From: Poindextera sp965277425
GTDB taxonomy: Bacteria > Pseudomonadota > Alphaproteobacteria > Caulobacterales > Caulobacteraceae
Direction of reading: 5' to 3'
Length of the DNA: 64,000 nt
Assembly (NCBI GenBank): GCA_965277425.1
Contig: CBDICR010000007.1
Coordinates: forward strand, 124,001-188,000
Under the pieces are notes generated by a model. The model was not told the DNA's origin and ran no database searches. It saw only the letters and a list, made by a program, of their open reading frames with translations. A program made the translations under genes and the position numbers. Below are positions 31,717 through 40,368 of the stretch, in pieces (the first letter of the stretch is position 1; every line of letters begins with the position of its first letter).

Positions 31717-32174
31717 ATGGCGAGCGCCCCGCTTCGTTTCGGGCAGGCCAGGCCCGGCCTGGACTATCGCGATCCTACGGCCTGCTCGAGCGAGACGGTC
31801 GATTGGCGCTCGTGCATGTGGTCCTTCCCGACCATGCGCCGTTTTACGATCTGCCGGGCGGCGGGATCGAGGCGGGCGAAAGCGAATCTGAGGCCCTGGT
31901 CCGCGAATTCGGCGAAGAAACCGGGCTGGTGGTCGAGGCTGGCCCGCTGATCGCGCGCGCGGACCAGTACATGATCAACGCCGAGGACCAGCCGGTCCTG
32001 AGCCAGGGCGGCTTTTACGAGGCCAACCTGGCAGGCGAGCGTCCGGCCCTGAAGACCGAAGACGAGCACACCCTGGTCTGGATCGAACCGAACGAAGCGA
32101 TGCTGCGGCTGCGCCACGACAGCCACGCCTGGGCGATGATGGCCTGGCTGCGCGCGCGACTCCCGCTGCGGTAA
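31717..32174 (+). pseudogene. NUDIX hydrolase, frameshifted near the N-terminus
   Basis: The ATG at 31717, directly after the nuclease stop and with GGGGAAG upstream, opens a frame reading RFGQARPGLDYRDP and then diverges. The following base register reads YGLLERDGRLALVHVV and on through the complete Nudix box GGGIEAGESESEALVREFGE and ETGL to a stop at 32174. One missing base near 31774 explains both. If translated as seen, only a TTG start at 31803 gives a Nudix domain, lacking the first strand. Family members hydrolyse nucleoside diphosphate derivatives. Real mutation or sequence error cannot be told apart here. Confidence 0.75.
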
Positions 32175-32177
32175 GGC

Positions 32178-32978
32178 TCAACGGTCTCTGAGATCGGCCA
32201 GGGCCGGGCCGATCAGGCTCCAGGGCTCGATGAAATAGCGTGCGAACAGCCGCGAGGGCTCGGCGAGGAAACGGAACAGCCATTCGACGCCCAGCCGGCC
32301 GCTCCAGCGCGGCGGCGTCGGGGTTGCGCCGGCCTCGTAGTCGAAGGCCGCGCCGACCGTGAAGATGACGCAAGCGGGCAGGGCGGCGGCATGCCGCGCG
32401 ACCCAGCGCTCCTGGCGCGGCATGCCCATGCCGACGAACAGCACATCGGGCCGCCAGGCGCGGATGGTCTCGACCACGGCCGCGGCCTCGCGCGGATCGT
32501 CCAGATCGAAATAGCCGTGCCGCACGCCGATCTCGACACCCGGCCAGCGTTGTTCAAGCGCCGCGGCGGCCCGTTCGGCCACGCCGGGCGCGCCGCCGAG
32601 CTGGAAGACCCGCCAGCCGCCGGCCTGCGCCGCGCGCCAGAAGCGCTCGCGCCAGTCGAGATAGGTCGCCCTGTGCTCGATCCCGATGGCGTGGCCCAGC
32701 CACCGGCCCCAGGCGATCAGGGGCCGCGAGTCGATCTCGATCAGGTCGGCCATGCGATAGAAGGCGGCCATTTCGGGCTCTCGGCGAAGCCAATAGAGGC
32801 TGTGCAGATTGTGGTTGGCGATGACGCCGCCGCGTCCGGCGCGGATGCGGTCTTCGGCAAAGGCGATCACCGCCGCCGGCGTGACCGCGTCCATCTCGCC
32901 GCCAAGCAGACGGATGCGCGCGGGCTGGTCCTGGTCAGGAGAATCGGCGGGAAGGGCGTCCATGCTGGTCCAAGACAT
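32178..32978 (-). CDS. WecG/TagA/CpsF-family glycosyltransferase
   Basis: A 266-residue enzyme that adds a hexosamine-type sugar to a lipid-linked precursor in polysaccharide assembly. Family features: ANHNLHSLYWLRREPEMAAF early, WRVFQLGGAPGVAERAAAAL in the middle, RPDVLFVGMGMPRQERWVA and the C-terminal WSGRLGVEWLFRFLAEPSRL. The usual acidic DGxG-like stretch after the N-terminal Asn is here DLIEIDSRPLIAWGR, a variation. No membrane span. It stands apart from other polysaccharide genes in this window, convergent with the NUDIX gene. Confidence 0.9.
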   Translation of the reverse strand: MSWTSMDALPADSPDQDQPARIRLLGGEMDAVTPAAVIAFAEDRIRAGRGGVIANHNLHSLYWLRREPEMAAFYRMADLIEIDSRPLIAWGRWLGHAIGIEHRATYLDWRERFWRAAQAGGWRVFQLGGAPGVAERAAAALEQRWPGVEIGVRHGYFDLDDPREAAAVVETIRAWRPDVLFVGMGMPRQERWVARHAAALPACVIFTVGAAFDYEAGATPTPPRWSGRLGVEWLFRFLAEPSRLFARYFIEPWSLIGPALADLRDR

Positions 32979-33106
32979 CGCAGATCGAGCTTAAACGACG
33001 ACTAACTGCAAAGATTTGCGATCGATTGGCCCCGTTGCTCTTCAGCGCCGATTGCGGACTCTATCAGGTTCGGGCATTGCAAAGGTGCAGCTAGAGTCCA
33101 AGGGCC

Positions 33107-34222
33107 ATGGATAGTCCCGCCGAATTCAATGTGAACCAGGCCGACGGCACAGTCACCGCCTCGCTCAGCGGCGACTGGACCGCGGTCAGCATGGGCGACG
33201 CCGGGCAAAGGCTGAGCGATGCGCTGCACGAATCGTCGAAGGCGGCCTTGGACCTGAGCGAGATCGGCCGCTGCGACACCGCCGGCGCCTTTGCGATCCT
33301 GCGCGCCGCCGACGGCCGGCTCGAGCCCAAGGACATCGCGGCGCCGCGGCGGACCGCCAGGCTGCTGGAGCTGGTCGCTCACGCCTTGCGGGCCGAACCG
33401 GTGCCGCATCGTCCGACCCGCTCGGTGCAGGATTTGCTCGAACGCCTGGGCCGCGGCCTGGTGGGCGTGGTCATCGAGGGCTTCGAAACCCTCGCCTTCC
33501 TCGGCCATCTCCTGACCGTGGTCGTGCGTGTGGCCGCTCGCCCCAAGCGCATGCGCTGGGCGACCTGTTTCAATATCGCCGAGCGCGCCGGCCTGGACGC
33601 CATCCCGATCGTCGCGGTCACCACCTTCTTCATCGGCGCGGTTGTCGGCTTCCTTGGCTCCAACGAGCTGGCGCAGTTCGGCGCCCAGGTCTTCGCCGTC
33701 GAGTTGATCGGCATTGCGGTCATGCGTGAGTTCAACATCATCATCACCGCGGTGCTGCTGGCCGGCCGATCGGCCTCCAGCTTCGCCGCCGAGATCGGCG
33801 CGATGAAGATGAGTCAGGAAATCGACGCGATGCGCATCATGGGGATCGACCCGTTTGAAGCGCTGGTGCTGCCCCGCTTCATCGCGCTGCTGATCACCAT
33901 TCCGCTTCTGACCTTCGTGGCCACGCTGGCCGGCCTCGCGGGCGGCCTGATCGTCAGCTGGACGGTGCTGGGCCTCAGCCCGAGCTTTTTCCTCAATCGC
34001 ATCGTCGACAATGTCGGGGTCACCCAGTTCTGGCTGGGCATGGCCAAGGCGCCGGTCATGGCGCTAGTGATCGCGGGCATCGGCTGCCGTCAGGGTATGG
34101 AGGTCGGCGGCGATGTCGAATCGCTGGGCCGGCGCGTCACCACCGCGGTGGTTCACGCCATCTTTTCGATCATCCTGATCGACGCCATTTTCGCCCTTCT
34201 CTATATGAAGCTCGCCCTATGA
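33107..34222 (+). CDS. mlaE: MlaE-type lipid ABC transporter permease with N-terminal STAS domain
   Basis: A 371-residue permease. The first ~100 residues form a STAS-like domain (SLSGDWTAVSMGDAGQRLSD, then LDLSEIGRCDTAGAFAILRA), the rest the six-helix MlaE fold (FFIGAVVGFLGSNELAQFGA, EIGAMKMSQEIDAMRIMGID). It moves phospholipids or other hydrophobic molecules between membranes. In Escherichia the STAS protein MlaB is separate; here it is fused. Coupled by ATGA to the ATPase gene. Retrograde versus anterograde direction cannot be told. Confidence 0.93.
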   Translation: MDSPAEFNVNQADGTVTASLSGDWTAVSMGDAGQRLSDALHESSKAALDLSEIGRCDTAGAFAILRAADGRLEPKDIAAPRRTARLLELVAHALRAEPVPHRPTRSVQDLLERLGRGLVGVVIEGFETLAFLGHLLTVVVRVAARPKRMRWATCFNIAERAGLDAIPIVAVTTFFIGAVVGFLGSNELAQFGAQVFAVELIGIAVMREFNIIITAVLLAGRSASSFAAEIGAMKMSQEIDAMRIMGIDPFEALVLPRFIALLITIPLLTFVATLAGLAGGLIVSWTVLGLSPSFFLNRIVDNVGVTQFWLGMAKAPVMALVIAGIGCRQGMEVGGDVESLGRRVTTAVVHAIFSIILIDAIFALLYMKLAL

Positions 34223-35034
34223 GCGACGTGATCGAAGACGACGAACTCGACGAGGACGCCCCGCCGATCGAGGTCATCGGGCTGAGGTCGCAATATGGCG
34301 ACCACCTGATTCACGACGGGCTTAATCTGAAGGTGCGCCGCGGCGAGGTGCTCGGCGTGGTCGGGGGCTCTGGCGCGGGCAAGACGGTTCTGCTCAACAC
34401 CCTGATCGGCCTGAAGGTCCCCGAAGGCGGCGTGATCAAGATCTTCGGCCAGGACCTGGATCGGGCCTCGACCGCCAAATGGGATGCGATCGAGCGCAGC
34501 TGGGGCGTGCTCTTTCAACAGGGGGCGCTGTTTTCTAATCTGACGGTCAAGGAAAACGTCGCCGCGCCGATGCACGAGCACACCGAGCTGTCGAACAAGC
34601 TGATCTCCGAGCTGGCCGAATTGAAGATCGCCTTGGCCGGCCTGCCGCCGGAAGCCGGCGCGCTGAAGCCCAACGAGCTTTCCGGCGGCATGATCAAGCG
34701 GGCGGCCCTGGCGCGCGCGCTGGCGCTGGACCCGCAGCTGGTCTTCCTGGACGAGCCGACCTCCGGCCTCGATCCGATCGGCGCGGCCGCCTTCGATGAG
34801 CTGATCGCCGATCTCTCGGCGAGCCTGCACCTGACGGTCTTCATGATCACCCACGATCTCGACAGCCTGCACGCCATCTGCGACCGGGTGGCGGTGATCG
34901 CCGACAAGAAGGTGGTGGGGATCGGCACGATCGCCCATCTGCAAAAGCTGGATCACCCTTGGATCAACGAGTACTTTAACGGACCGCGGGGGCGCGCAAC
35001 GACCCAGGCGTATCCAACAAGAGAGCGCCACTAA
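34219..35034 (+). CDS. mlaF: MlaF-type ABC transporter ATPase
   Basis: A 271-residue ATPase with Walker A GGSGAGKTVLL, Q-loop LFQQGALFSNLTVKENV, signature LSGGMIKRAALARA, Walker B LVFLDEPTSGLDPIG and H-loop MITHDLDSL. The MlaF/Ttg2A-specific segment after the Q-loop is recognisable (FSNLTVKENVAAPMHEHTEL). It drives the MlaE permease. It overlaps both neighbours by one to four bases, so the four genes form one operon. Confidence 0.95.
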   Translation: MSDVIEDDELDEDAPPIEVIGLRSQYGDHLIHDGLNLKVRRGEVLGVVGGSGAGKTVLLNTLIGLKVPEGGVIKIFGQDLDRASTAKWDAIERSWGVLFQQGALFSNLTVKENVAAPMHEHTELSNKLISELAELKIALAGLPPEAGALKPNELSGGMIKRAALARALALDPQLVFLDEPTSGLDPIGAAAFDELIADLSASLHLTVFMITHDLDSLHAICDRVAVIADKKVVGIGTIAHLQKLDHPWINEYFNGPRGRATTQAYPTRERH

Positions 35035-35972
35035 TGGAAAGAAACGCCAACTACGCGTTGGTTGGGTTCGCTTCGCTGATGCTGTTCGTCGGCCTGGTGA
35101 TCTTCGTGGTCTGGCTCGCGAGGGTGCAGTTCGCGCGCGAGTACGACACCTACGACATCGTCTTCAACGGCCCGGTCAACGGCCTCTCGCAAGGGGGCGA
35201 GGTGCACTTCAACGGCATCAAGGTCGGCGACGTCACCCAGATCGCGCTGGACAAGGTCGACCCGAAGAAGGTCGTCGCCCGCGTGAAGGTGACCACCGAT
35301 GTGCCGATCCGGGCCGACTCCTACGCGACGCTGGAGCCTGAAGGCATCACCGGCGTCAACTATGTGCAGATCGCCCCCGGTTCGCCGAACAAGCCGCTGC
35401 TTAAGAATATACCGCACACCGGAAAATATCCGGTGCTTTACAGCCGCTCGAGCGCCATCTCCGACCTGCTGGCGGGTTCGGGCACGGTGCTGGCCTCCAC
35501 GGTCGAGGCTCTGAACCGCGTCAATCGCGTGCTGTCCGACGACAACATCAAGAGCTTCGGCGCGACGCTCGACAATATCCAGGCGATCAGCGCCGAGGCG
35601 CGCCAGCGCAAGCAACTGTTCGCCGACGCCGACCAGGCGGTGAAGAGCATCGACACCACGGCCGGGAGCCTCCAAAAGCTGAGCGACAACGCCGACAGCC
35701 TGGTCAACGGCGACGGCCGCCGCGCGCTGCACAACGCCGCCGACGCCGCCGAGCAGCTCAAGGCGACGGCCACGCAAGCTCAGGCTTTGCTCGCCAAGCT
35801 GCAAGGTCCGACCACCGACTTCGCCAATAACGGACTGCCGGAACTCACCTCGGCCGTCACGACGCTGCAGCAGACCGCCCAATCGCTGAACCGGTTGTCG
35901 AACGAGATCGAAGAGAGCCCGCAGTCCTTGATCTCCAAGGCGCCGGCCAAGGAAGTGGAGGTGAAGCCGTGA
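35034..35972 (+). CDS. mlaD: MlaD-type MCE domain protein
   Basis: A 312-residue protein with an N-terminal membrane helix (about 9-29, LVGFASLMLFVGLVIFVVW), one MCE domain (about 38-120, NGPVNGLSQGGEVHFNGIKV and EGITGVNYVQIAPG) and a long helical C-terminal region (about 140-310) predicted to be extended or coiled-coil. The MCE ring binds lipid and links permease to periplasmic or outer-membrane partners. The C-tail is longer than in Escherichia MlaD and closer to the long needle-forming MCE proteins. Its TAA-less one-base overlap with mlaF shows coupling. Confidence 0.93.
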   Translation: MERNANYALVGFASLMLFVGLVIFVVWLARVQFAREYDTYDIVFNGPVNGLSQGGEVHFNGIKVGDVTQIALDKVDPKKVVARVKVTTDVPIRADSYATLEPEGITGVNYVQIAPGSPNKPLLKNIPHTGKYPVLYSRSSAISDLLAGSGTVLASTVEALNRVNRVLSDDNIKSFGATLDNIQAISAEARQRKQLFADADQAVKSIDTTAGSLQKLSDNADSLVNGDGRRALHNAADAAEQLKATATQAQALLAKLQGPTTDFANNGLPELTSAVTTLQQTAQSLNRLSNEIEESPQSLISKAPAKEVEVKP

Positions 35973-36625
35973 CCACGTTTCGCGCGGCGGTTTTCACCGT
36001 CCTGCTGCTGAGTTTGGGCGGCTGCATCTCGCTCTTCCCCAAGGCGACGCCGTCCCAGCTCTATCAGTTCGGCGTCACGCCGGACGAGGCCCCGGCGTCG
36101 GCCCAGGCCCCGGTCGCCGGCCCGACCTTCAACGTCATGCGCATGACGCTTAATTTCGCCAGGCCGGCGGATGCCGACCGCCTGCTGACCGTCACCGGGA
36201 CCGAGGCGGCCTTTATCGCCGCGGCGCGATGGAGCGCGCCGGCCATGGTCCTGTTCGAGGAGGCCGAGCAGCAGGCTTTCGACCAGTCGAACGGCCCGGC
36301 GCGGCTGCTTCGCCGCGGCGAGCCGGCCGCCGCGCCGGTCAGCCTGGCTCTGGACGTGGAAAGCTTCGAGGCCCGCTACGACGACCCGAAGGCCGCGCCG
36401 ACCGTGGTGGTCACGGTGCATGCCCTTTTGACCAACTCCCTCGACCGCAAGGTGCTGGGCGACCAGACCTTCGTCAGTCGGGTTCCAGCCTCCGACAACC
36501 GCGTCGGCGCCATTGTGGAGGCGTTCAACACCGCCACCACGCAGGTGCTGAACCAGATCGTCGGCTGGACCGATCAGCGCGGCGCGCCGGCCGCGGCGGC
36601 GGCCGTGGCCGCCGCGGGAACTTAA
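35969..36625 (+). CDS. ABC-type transport auxiliary lipoprotein (PqiC/LptE-like), Mla operon
   Basis: A 218-residue lipoprotein with lipobox LGGC (Cys about residue 18), followed by SLFPKATPSQLYQFG, typical of the ABC_trans_aux/PqiC family. It probably anchors the MCE protein to the outer membrane as PqiC does, replacing the MlaC-MlaA arrangement. The GTG start overlaps the mlaD stop (GTGA). Ends in an Ala-rich tail. No MlaC or MlaA gene is seen in the window. Confidence 0.88.
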   Translation: MTTFRAAVFTVLLLSLGGCISLFPKATPSQLYQFGVTPDEAPASAQAPVAGPTFNVMRMTLNFARPADADRLLTVTGTEAAFIAAARWSAPAMVLFEEAEQQAFDQSNGPARLLRRGEPAAAPVSLALDVESFEARYDDPKAAPTVVVTVHALLTNSLDRKVLGDQTFVSRVPASDNRVGAIVEAFNTATTQVLNQIVGWTDQRGAPAAAAAVAAAGT

Positions 36626-36632
36626 GAGCCGG

Positions 36633-36806
36633 TCAGACCGCCTTTTTGAAGATGGTCAGGCCGAGCGCGACCAGGATGACGAAGATCGCGATCGCGATGA
36701 AGGCGAGAATCTTCGCGATGGCGAACGAGGCGCCGGCGACGCCGGTAAAGCCCAAAACGGCGGCGACGATGCCGATCGCCAGAAAAATCAAGGCCCATTT
36801 GATCAC
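36633..36806 (-). CDS. DUF1328 family small membrane protein
   Basis: A 57-residue, two-helix membrane protein starting with GTG at 36806 and with AAGGAG eight bases upstream. It reads IKWALIFLAIGIVAAVLGFT, then GVAGASFAIAKILAFIAIAI and FVILVALG, ending in TIFKKAV, which fits the DUF1328 (YtjA-like) family of stress-induced small membrane proteins of unknown function. It is convergent with the Mla operon, 8 bases after its stop. Confidence 0.85.
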   Translation of the reverse strand: MIKWALIFLAIGIVAAVLGFTGVAGASFAIAKILAFIAIAIFVILVALGLTIFKKAV

Positions 36807-36864
36807 GGTCTTGTCTCCTTAGAACCCCGCGGCCAGCGCCGCTTGTTCTCTGGAAACGCCCGTT

Positions 36865-37518
36865 TTAGCTCGCCGTTCCGTCCCGCCCATGGCTAAGCTG
36901 CGCCGCGGTCGCGGCGAACGCCGTGATCCGCGGCCAGTCGCCCGCCCTGATGGCCTCGACCGGCGCGACCCAGGCCCCGCCGACGCAGAGCACATTGGGC
37001 AGGTCGAGCCAGGCCGGCGCGGTCTGCGCGGTCACGCCGCCGGTGGGGCAGAACCGGCAGTGGGGCAGGGGGCCATTGAGCGCCTTCAGCGCCGCGACGC
37101 CGCCGGAGCTCTCGGCCGGAAAAAACTTGAAGCGGGTCAGGCCGGCGTCCAGGCCGCGCATGATCTCGCCCGCCGTCGCCACGCCGGGCAGGAACGGGAC
37201 GCCGTTCGACCGCGCCGCGGCGATCAGCGGATCGGTGAGGCCGGGGCTGACCACGAACCGCGCGCCGGCCCGGATCGCCCGGTCGAAATCCCCGGCGTTC
37301 AGCACCGTGCCGGCGCCGACGATGGCGTCCGGAACCTCGCGGGCGATGATGGCGATCGCCTCCAGCGCGCAGTCGGTGCGCAGGGTGACTTCCAGGGGCC
37401 GCAAGCCGCCCTGGGTCAGCGCGTGGGCCAACGGCGCGGCGTCCTCCAGCCTTTCGATGGTGAGCACGGGGATCATCGGCCCCGTGGTCATCAGCTCATC
37501 GACGGTCACGGCGCCCAC
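36865..37518 (-). CDS. eda: 2-keto-3-deoxy-6-phosphogluconate (KDPG) aldolase
   Basis: A 217-residue class I aldolase that splits KDPG to pyruvate and glyceraldehyde 3-phosphate, the last step of the Entner-Doudoroff pathway. Schiff-base Lys in TRFKFFPAE, Glu in EVTLRT, glycine motif VGAGTVLN, and CPTGGV phosphate loop. It follows pgl and overlaps it: starts at GTG 37518 (13 bases overlap) or GTG 37509 (four bases, GTGA); both fit. Together with zwf and pgl this supplies glucose catabolism; edd is not in this window. Confidence 0.92.
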   Translation of the reverse strand: MGAVTVDELMTTGPMIPVLTIERLEDAAPLAHALTQGGLRPLEVTLRTDCALEAIAIIAREVPDAIVGAGTVLNAGDFDRAIRAGARFVVSPGLTDPLIAAARSNGVPFLPGVATAGEIMRGLDAGLTRFKFFPAESSGGVAALKALNGPLPHCRFCPTGGVTAQTAPAWLDLPNVLCVGGAWVAPVEAIRAGDWPRITAFAATAAQLSHGRDGTAS

Positions 37519-38228
37519 CAGACCTCGACCGGCGCCTGCGCCTGGCCAAGCACGGCGCGGACCGGCAGGTCGGCCGCCTCGCCGGGTTCGCGCGCGCGCC
37601 GGACCAGGTCCAGCTTGGCCTGGCCTTCGATCAGAAGCACGATCCAGCGCGATCCCAGGATGGCCGGCAGGGTCATCGACAACCGCGCCGCCGCGCCGGC
37701 CGCCTCGGGGCGATCGACGGCGCAGACCAGCTGGTCCGGGCCGGCCGCCATGGCCCGCGTCAGCTCAGGCGAATGCGGAAACAGCGAGGCGATATGGCCA
37801 TCGTCGCCCATGCCGAGGATGACGACGTCGAACGGCCTCGCCATGGTCGACAGCGCGCGGTCGACCTTGGCCTCGGCCTCGGCGGGGGTTGCGTCGGGGG
37901 TCTTCAGTCCGAACAGCTCGGCCGCCGCGCCGCGATCGCGCAGCAGTCGCCGGCGCACCAGCCCTTCATTGCTGTCGTCACCGTCGGCCGCGACCCAGCG
38001 CTCGTCGGTCAGGGTGATCTCGACCCGGTCCCAGGGCGCCGGCTCGGCCGAAAGCGCGTCGTAGAGCGGTCCGGGCGTCGTCCCACCCGTGGCGACCAGG
38101 CTGGCGCGGCCGCGCGCGGTCACCGCCTCGGTCAGCCGGACGGTGATCTCCATGGCCAGAGCGGCGAAAAGGCTTGGCCTGTCCTCGAACAGATGCTCGT
38201 CGTCGCCCGCGGCCTGAGTGTCATTCAT
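37506..38228 (-). CDS. pgl: 6-phosphogluconolactonase
   Basis: A 240-residue lactonase converting 6-phosphogluconolactone to 6-phosphogluconate. Family motifs include SLVATGGTTPGPLYDAL, ITLTDERWV, and GMGDDGHIASLFPHSPEL with the active-site His. The ATG at 38228 lies five bases before the end of zwf (ATGAATGA), which fixes the start; a longer frame upstream overlaps zwf and is not used. The second gene of the zwf-pgl-eda operon. Confidence 0.94.
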   Translation of the reverse strand: MNDTQAAGDDEHLFEDRPSLFAALAMEITVRLTEAVTARGRASLVATGGTTPGPLYDALSAEPAPWDRVEITLTDERWVAADGDDSNEGLVRRRLLRDRGAAAELFGLKTPDATPAEAEAKVDRALSTMARPFDVVILGMGDDGHIASLFPHSPELTRAMAAGPDQLVCAVDRPEAAGAAARLSMTLPAILGSRWIVLLIEGQAKLDLVRRAREPGEAADLPVRAVLGQAQAPVEVWWAP

Positions 38229-39663
38229 ACCAGCTGTGTCCGTTCCGTTCGGTGAGCGCGAAGGCGCCCGATGGACCCCAGGACCCCGCCGCATAGGGCG
38301 ATGGCTTGACCCCGTAATGCGCCCAGCCCGCCTCGATGGCGTCGATCCAGGTCCAGGCCGCTTCCGCCTCGTCGCGGCGGACGAACAGGGTCTGGTTGTT
38401 CTTGATCGCTTCCAGCAAGAGCCGCTCATAGGCGATGCGCCGGCGCGGCGCCTCAAGACGAAACGCGTCGGTCAGGCTGAGGTTCAGGGCCACGGGCCGC
38501 AGCTCCATGCCGTCGAGGCTGGGCGTCTTGTTCATCAAGGTCAGGGCGATCTCTTCCTCGGGCTGCAGGCGAATGGTCAGCCGGTTGGCCATCATGTCGT
38601 CGCCGGCGAAGATCGAATGCGGCACGTCGCGAAACTGGATGACGATCTGCGAACTCTTGCTCGGCAGCCGCTTGCCGGTGCGCAGGTAGAAGGGCACGCC
38701 CGCCCAGCGCCAGTTGTCCACATTGGCCTGGACGGCGACGAAGGTCTCGGTGTCGCTGGCGCCGCCGCCGGTCTCGTCCAGATAGCCGGCCGCCGAGGCG
38801 CCGTCGGCGACCCCGGCGCGATACTGGCCGCGCACGGTCTTCTTCTCGACCTCGCGCCCGGTGATCGGCCGCAAGGAGCGCAGCACCTTGACCTTTTCGT
38901 TGCGCACGGAGTCCGGATCGAGGCTGGCCGGCGGCTCCATGGCCACCAGGCAGAGCAGCTGCAGCACATGGTTCTGCACCATGTCCCGCAGCGCCCCGTA
39001 TTCGTTGTAATAGCCCCAGCGCCCCTCGACCCCGACCGTCTCGCCGACGGTGATCTGCACGTGCTCGATGGAGACCTTGTTCCATAAGGGCTCGAACAGG
39101 GTGTTGGCGAAGCGCAGCGCGATCAGGTTCTGCACGGTCTCCTTGCCGAGATAGTGGTCGATGCGGAAAATCTCCCGCTCGGCGAAGGTGCGCGCCAGGG
39201 CGTCGTTGATCTCGACGCAGCTTTCCAGATCGCGCCCGATCGGCTTTTCGACGATGACCCGGCTGTCCGGCTTGGCCAGCTCCGCCTCGCGCAGATTGGC
39301 GCTGATGGCGTCATAGAGGCTGGGCGAGGTGGAGAGGTAGAAGATCACCTCGCGCGCGCCGCCCACGGCCTTGGCCAGGTTGCGGAAGCTGGCCGGATGC
39401 TCGGCGTCGACCATGCAATAGCCCAGCCGCCGCCGGTAGCGCGCCCAGACCTCGGGGTTGAAATAGCCGTCGGCGCGATCGCGGACGCTGGCCTCGACGC
39501 GGGCCAGGAAGGCATCGTCCGTCAGGTCGGAGCGGGCGCCGCCGATGATGCGGAAGTCCGGCGGCAACAGGCCCTCGCTGTCGAGGAAGTACAGCGACGG
39601 ATAGAGCATCCGTTGCGCCAGATCCCCGGTCGCGCCGATGATGACGATGGCTTGAGCGGTCAT
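38221..39663 (-). CDS. zwf: Glucose-6-phosphate 1-dehydrogenase
   Basis: A 480-residue NADP enzyme, first step of the Entner-Doudoroff/pentose phosphate route. Seen: IIGATGDLAQRMLYPSLY (dinucleotide fold), VIVEKPIGRDLES and the substrate-binding RIDHYLGKE; C-terminal YERLLLEAI and FVRRDEAEAAW. The start ATG 39663 was chosen over upstream codons because the family begins with the dinucleotide loop. First gene of the operon with pgl and eda, a common order in alphaproteobacteria except that edd is usually between. Confidence 0.95.
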   Translation of the reverse strand: MTAQAIVIIGATGDLAQRMLYPSLYFLDSEGLLPPDFRIIGGARSDLTDDAFLARVEASVRDRADGYFNPEVWARYRRRLGYCMVDAEHPASFRNLAKAVGGAREVIFYLSTSPSLYDAISANLREAELAKPDSRVIVEKPIGRDLESCVEINDALARTFAEREIFRIDHYLGKETVQNLIALRFANTLFEPLWNKVSIEHVQITVGETVGVEGRWGYYNEYGALRDMVQNHVLQLLCLVAMEPPASLDPDSVRNEKVKVLRSLRPITGREVEKKTVRGQYRAGVADGASAAGYLDETGGGASDTETFVAVQANVDNWRWAGVPFYLRTGKRLPSKSSQIVIQFRDVPHSIFAGDDMMANRLTIRLQPEEEIALTLMNKTPSLDGMELRPVALNLSLTDAFRLEAPRRRIAYERLLLEAIKNNQTLFVRRDEAEAAWTWIDAIEAGWAHYGVKPSPYAAGSWGPSGAFALTERNGHSWYE

Positions 39664-39744
39664 CCAAAAAGGCTCCCGCGCCCTAAGGATCAACGATTCC
39701 CGAGCGTAGAGGCGTCCTAACCCGCCTCCCGGCTCGGTGAAACG

Positions 39745-40077
39745 TTACAACTGCAATAAGGCTCTAATTTTCGCCTGTGCCGTGGCAAGAGCTTCCAGCG
39801 TCACCTTTCCTTTGTGGGTGGCGCCGCGGGCTCGCCAATCAACACTCTTGACCTGATCGGCCAGGATCACGCTGGGCGGGTTTTGAGTCACTACGACTTC
39901 AAAGACATATCCTTTGATTTTGGACGTCATTGGGCAGCAGATCATCATGCCGCGCATTTCGTTATAGCGGGCGGGTGACAGAACGACCGCGGGACGATGC
40001 CCGGCCTGCTCGTGTCCGGCTTGGGGATCAAATTGCAGCCACACCACGTCCCCGACGTCGGGAACATAGTTCGCCAT
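39745..40077 (-). CDS. mazF: MazF/PemK-type toxin endoribonuclease
   Basis: A 110-residue toxin of the MazF family: VPDVGDVVWLQFDPQAGHEQ, GHRPAVVLSP, and MICCPMTSKIKGYVFEV with the usual SKIKGYPFEV variant, then ILADQVKSVDWRARG. Such toxins cut mRNA at short motifs. The ATG overlaps the antitoxin stop by one base (TGATG), a normal antitoxin-first order. An 82-base gap separates it from zwf on the same strand. Confidence 0.92.
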   Translation of the reverse strand: MANYVPDVGDVVWLQFDPQAGHEQAGHRPAVVLSPARYNEMRGMMICCPMTSKIKGYVFEVVVTQNPPSVILADQVKSVDWRARGATHKGKVTLEALATAQAKIRALLQL

Positions 40078-40334
40078 CACCAAGCCTCGCCGCCGACCGC
40101 CGGGCCGAAATCCACTTCCTCGTGGAAAGTCTCAGGTGTCATCTGATCGAGGAGCTTGTCGAGATCATAGACCAGATTGCGAACGGGCTCGATCACCACT
40201 TTGCCGCCTTCTTCGCGGACATCCACAGCCTGATCGATGCTGAGCGCCGCAGCCGCCATCACTGATGCGGGTATCCGGACTGAGGCGCTGTTGCCCCATT
40301 TTTTGACGTGAACACGCACGCGTAGCTCCATCAT
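40077..40334 (-). CDS. mazE: MazE-type antitoxin (AbrB/SpoVT fold)
   Basis: An 85-residue antitoxin with an N-terminal AbrB-type domain, VHVKKWGNSASVRIPASVMA, and a C-terminal acidic tail (EEVDFGPAVGGEAW) that binds the toxin. A pair of ATGs (40334 and 40331) fit; a longer TTG frame to 40379 would run into the operator and is not used. Directly upstream of mazF; a palindrome at 40369-40389 is the likely autoregulatory site. Confidence 0.88.
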   Translation of the reverse strand: MMELRVRVHVKKWGNSASVRIPASVMAAAALSIDQAVDVREEGGKVVIEPVRNLVYDLDKLLDQMTPETFHEEVDFGPAVGGEAW

Positions 40335-40368
40335 GCCGATGAAAGACAGCGTCTCACCGAACGGCTCA

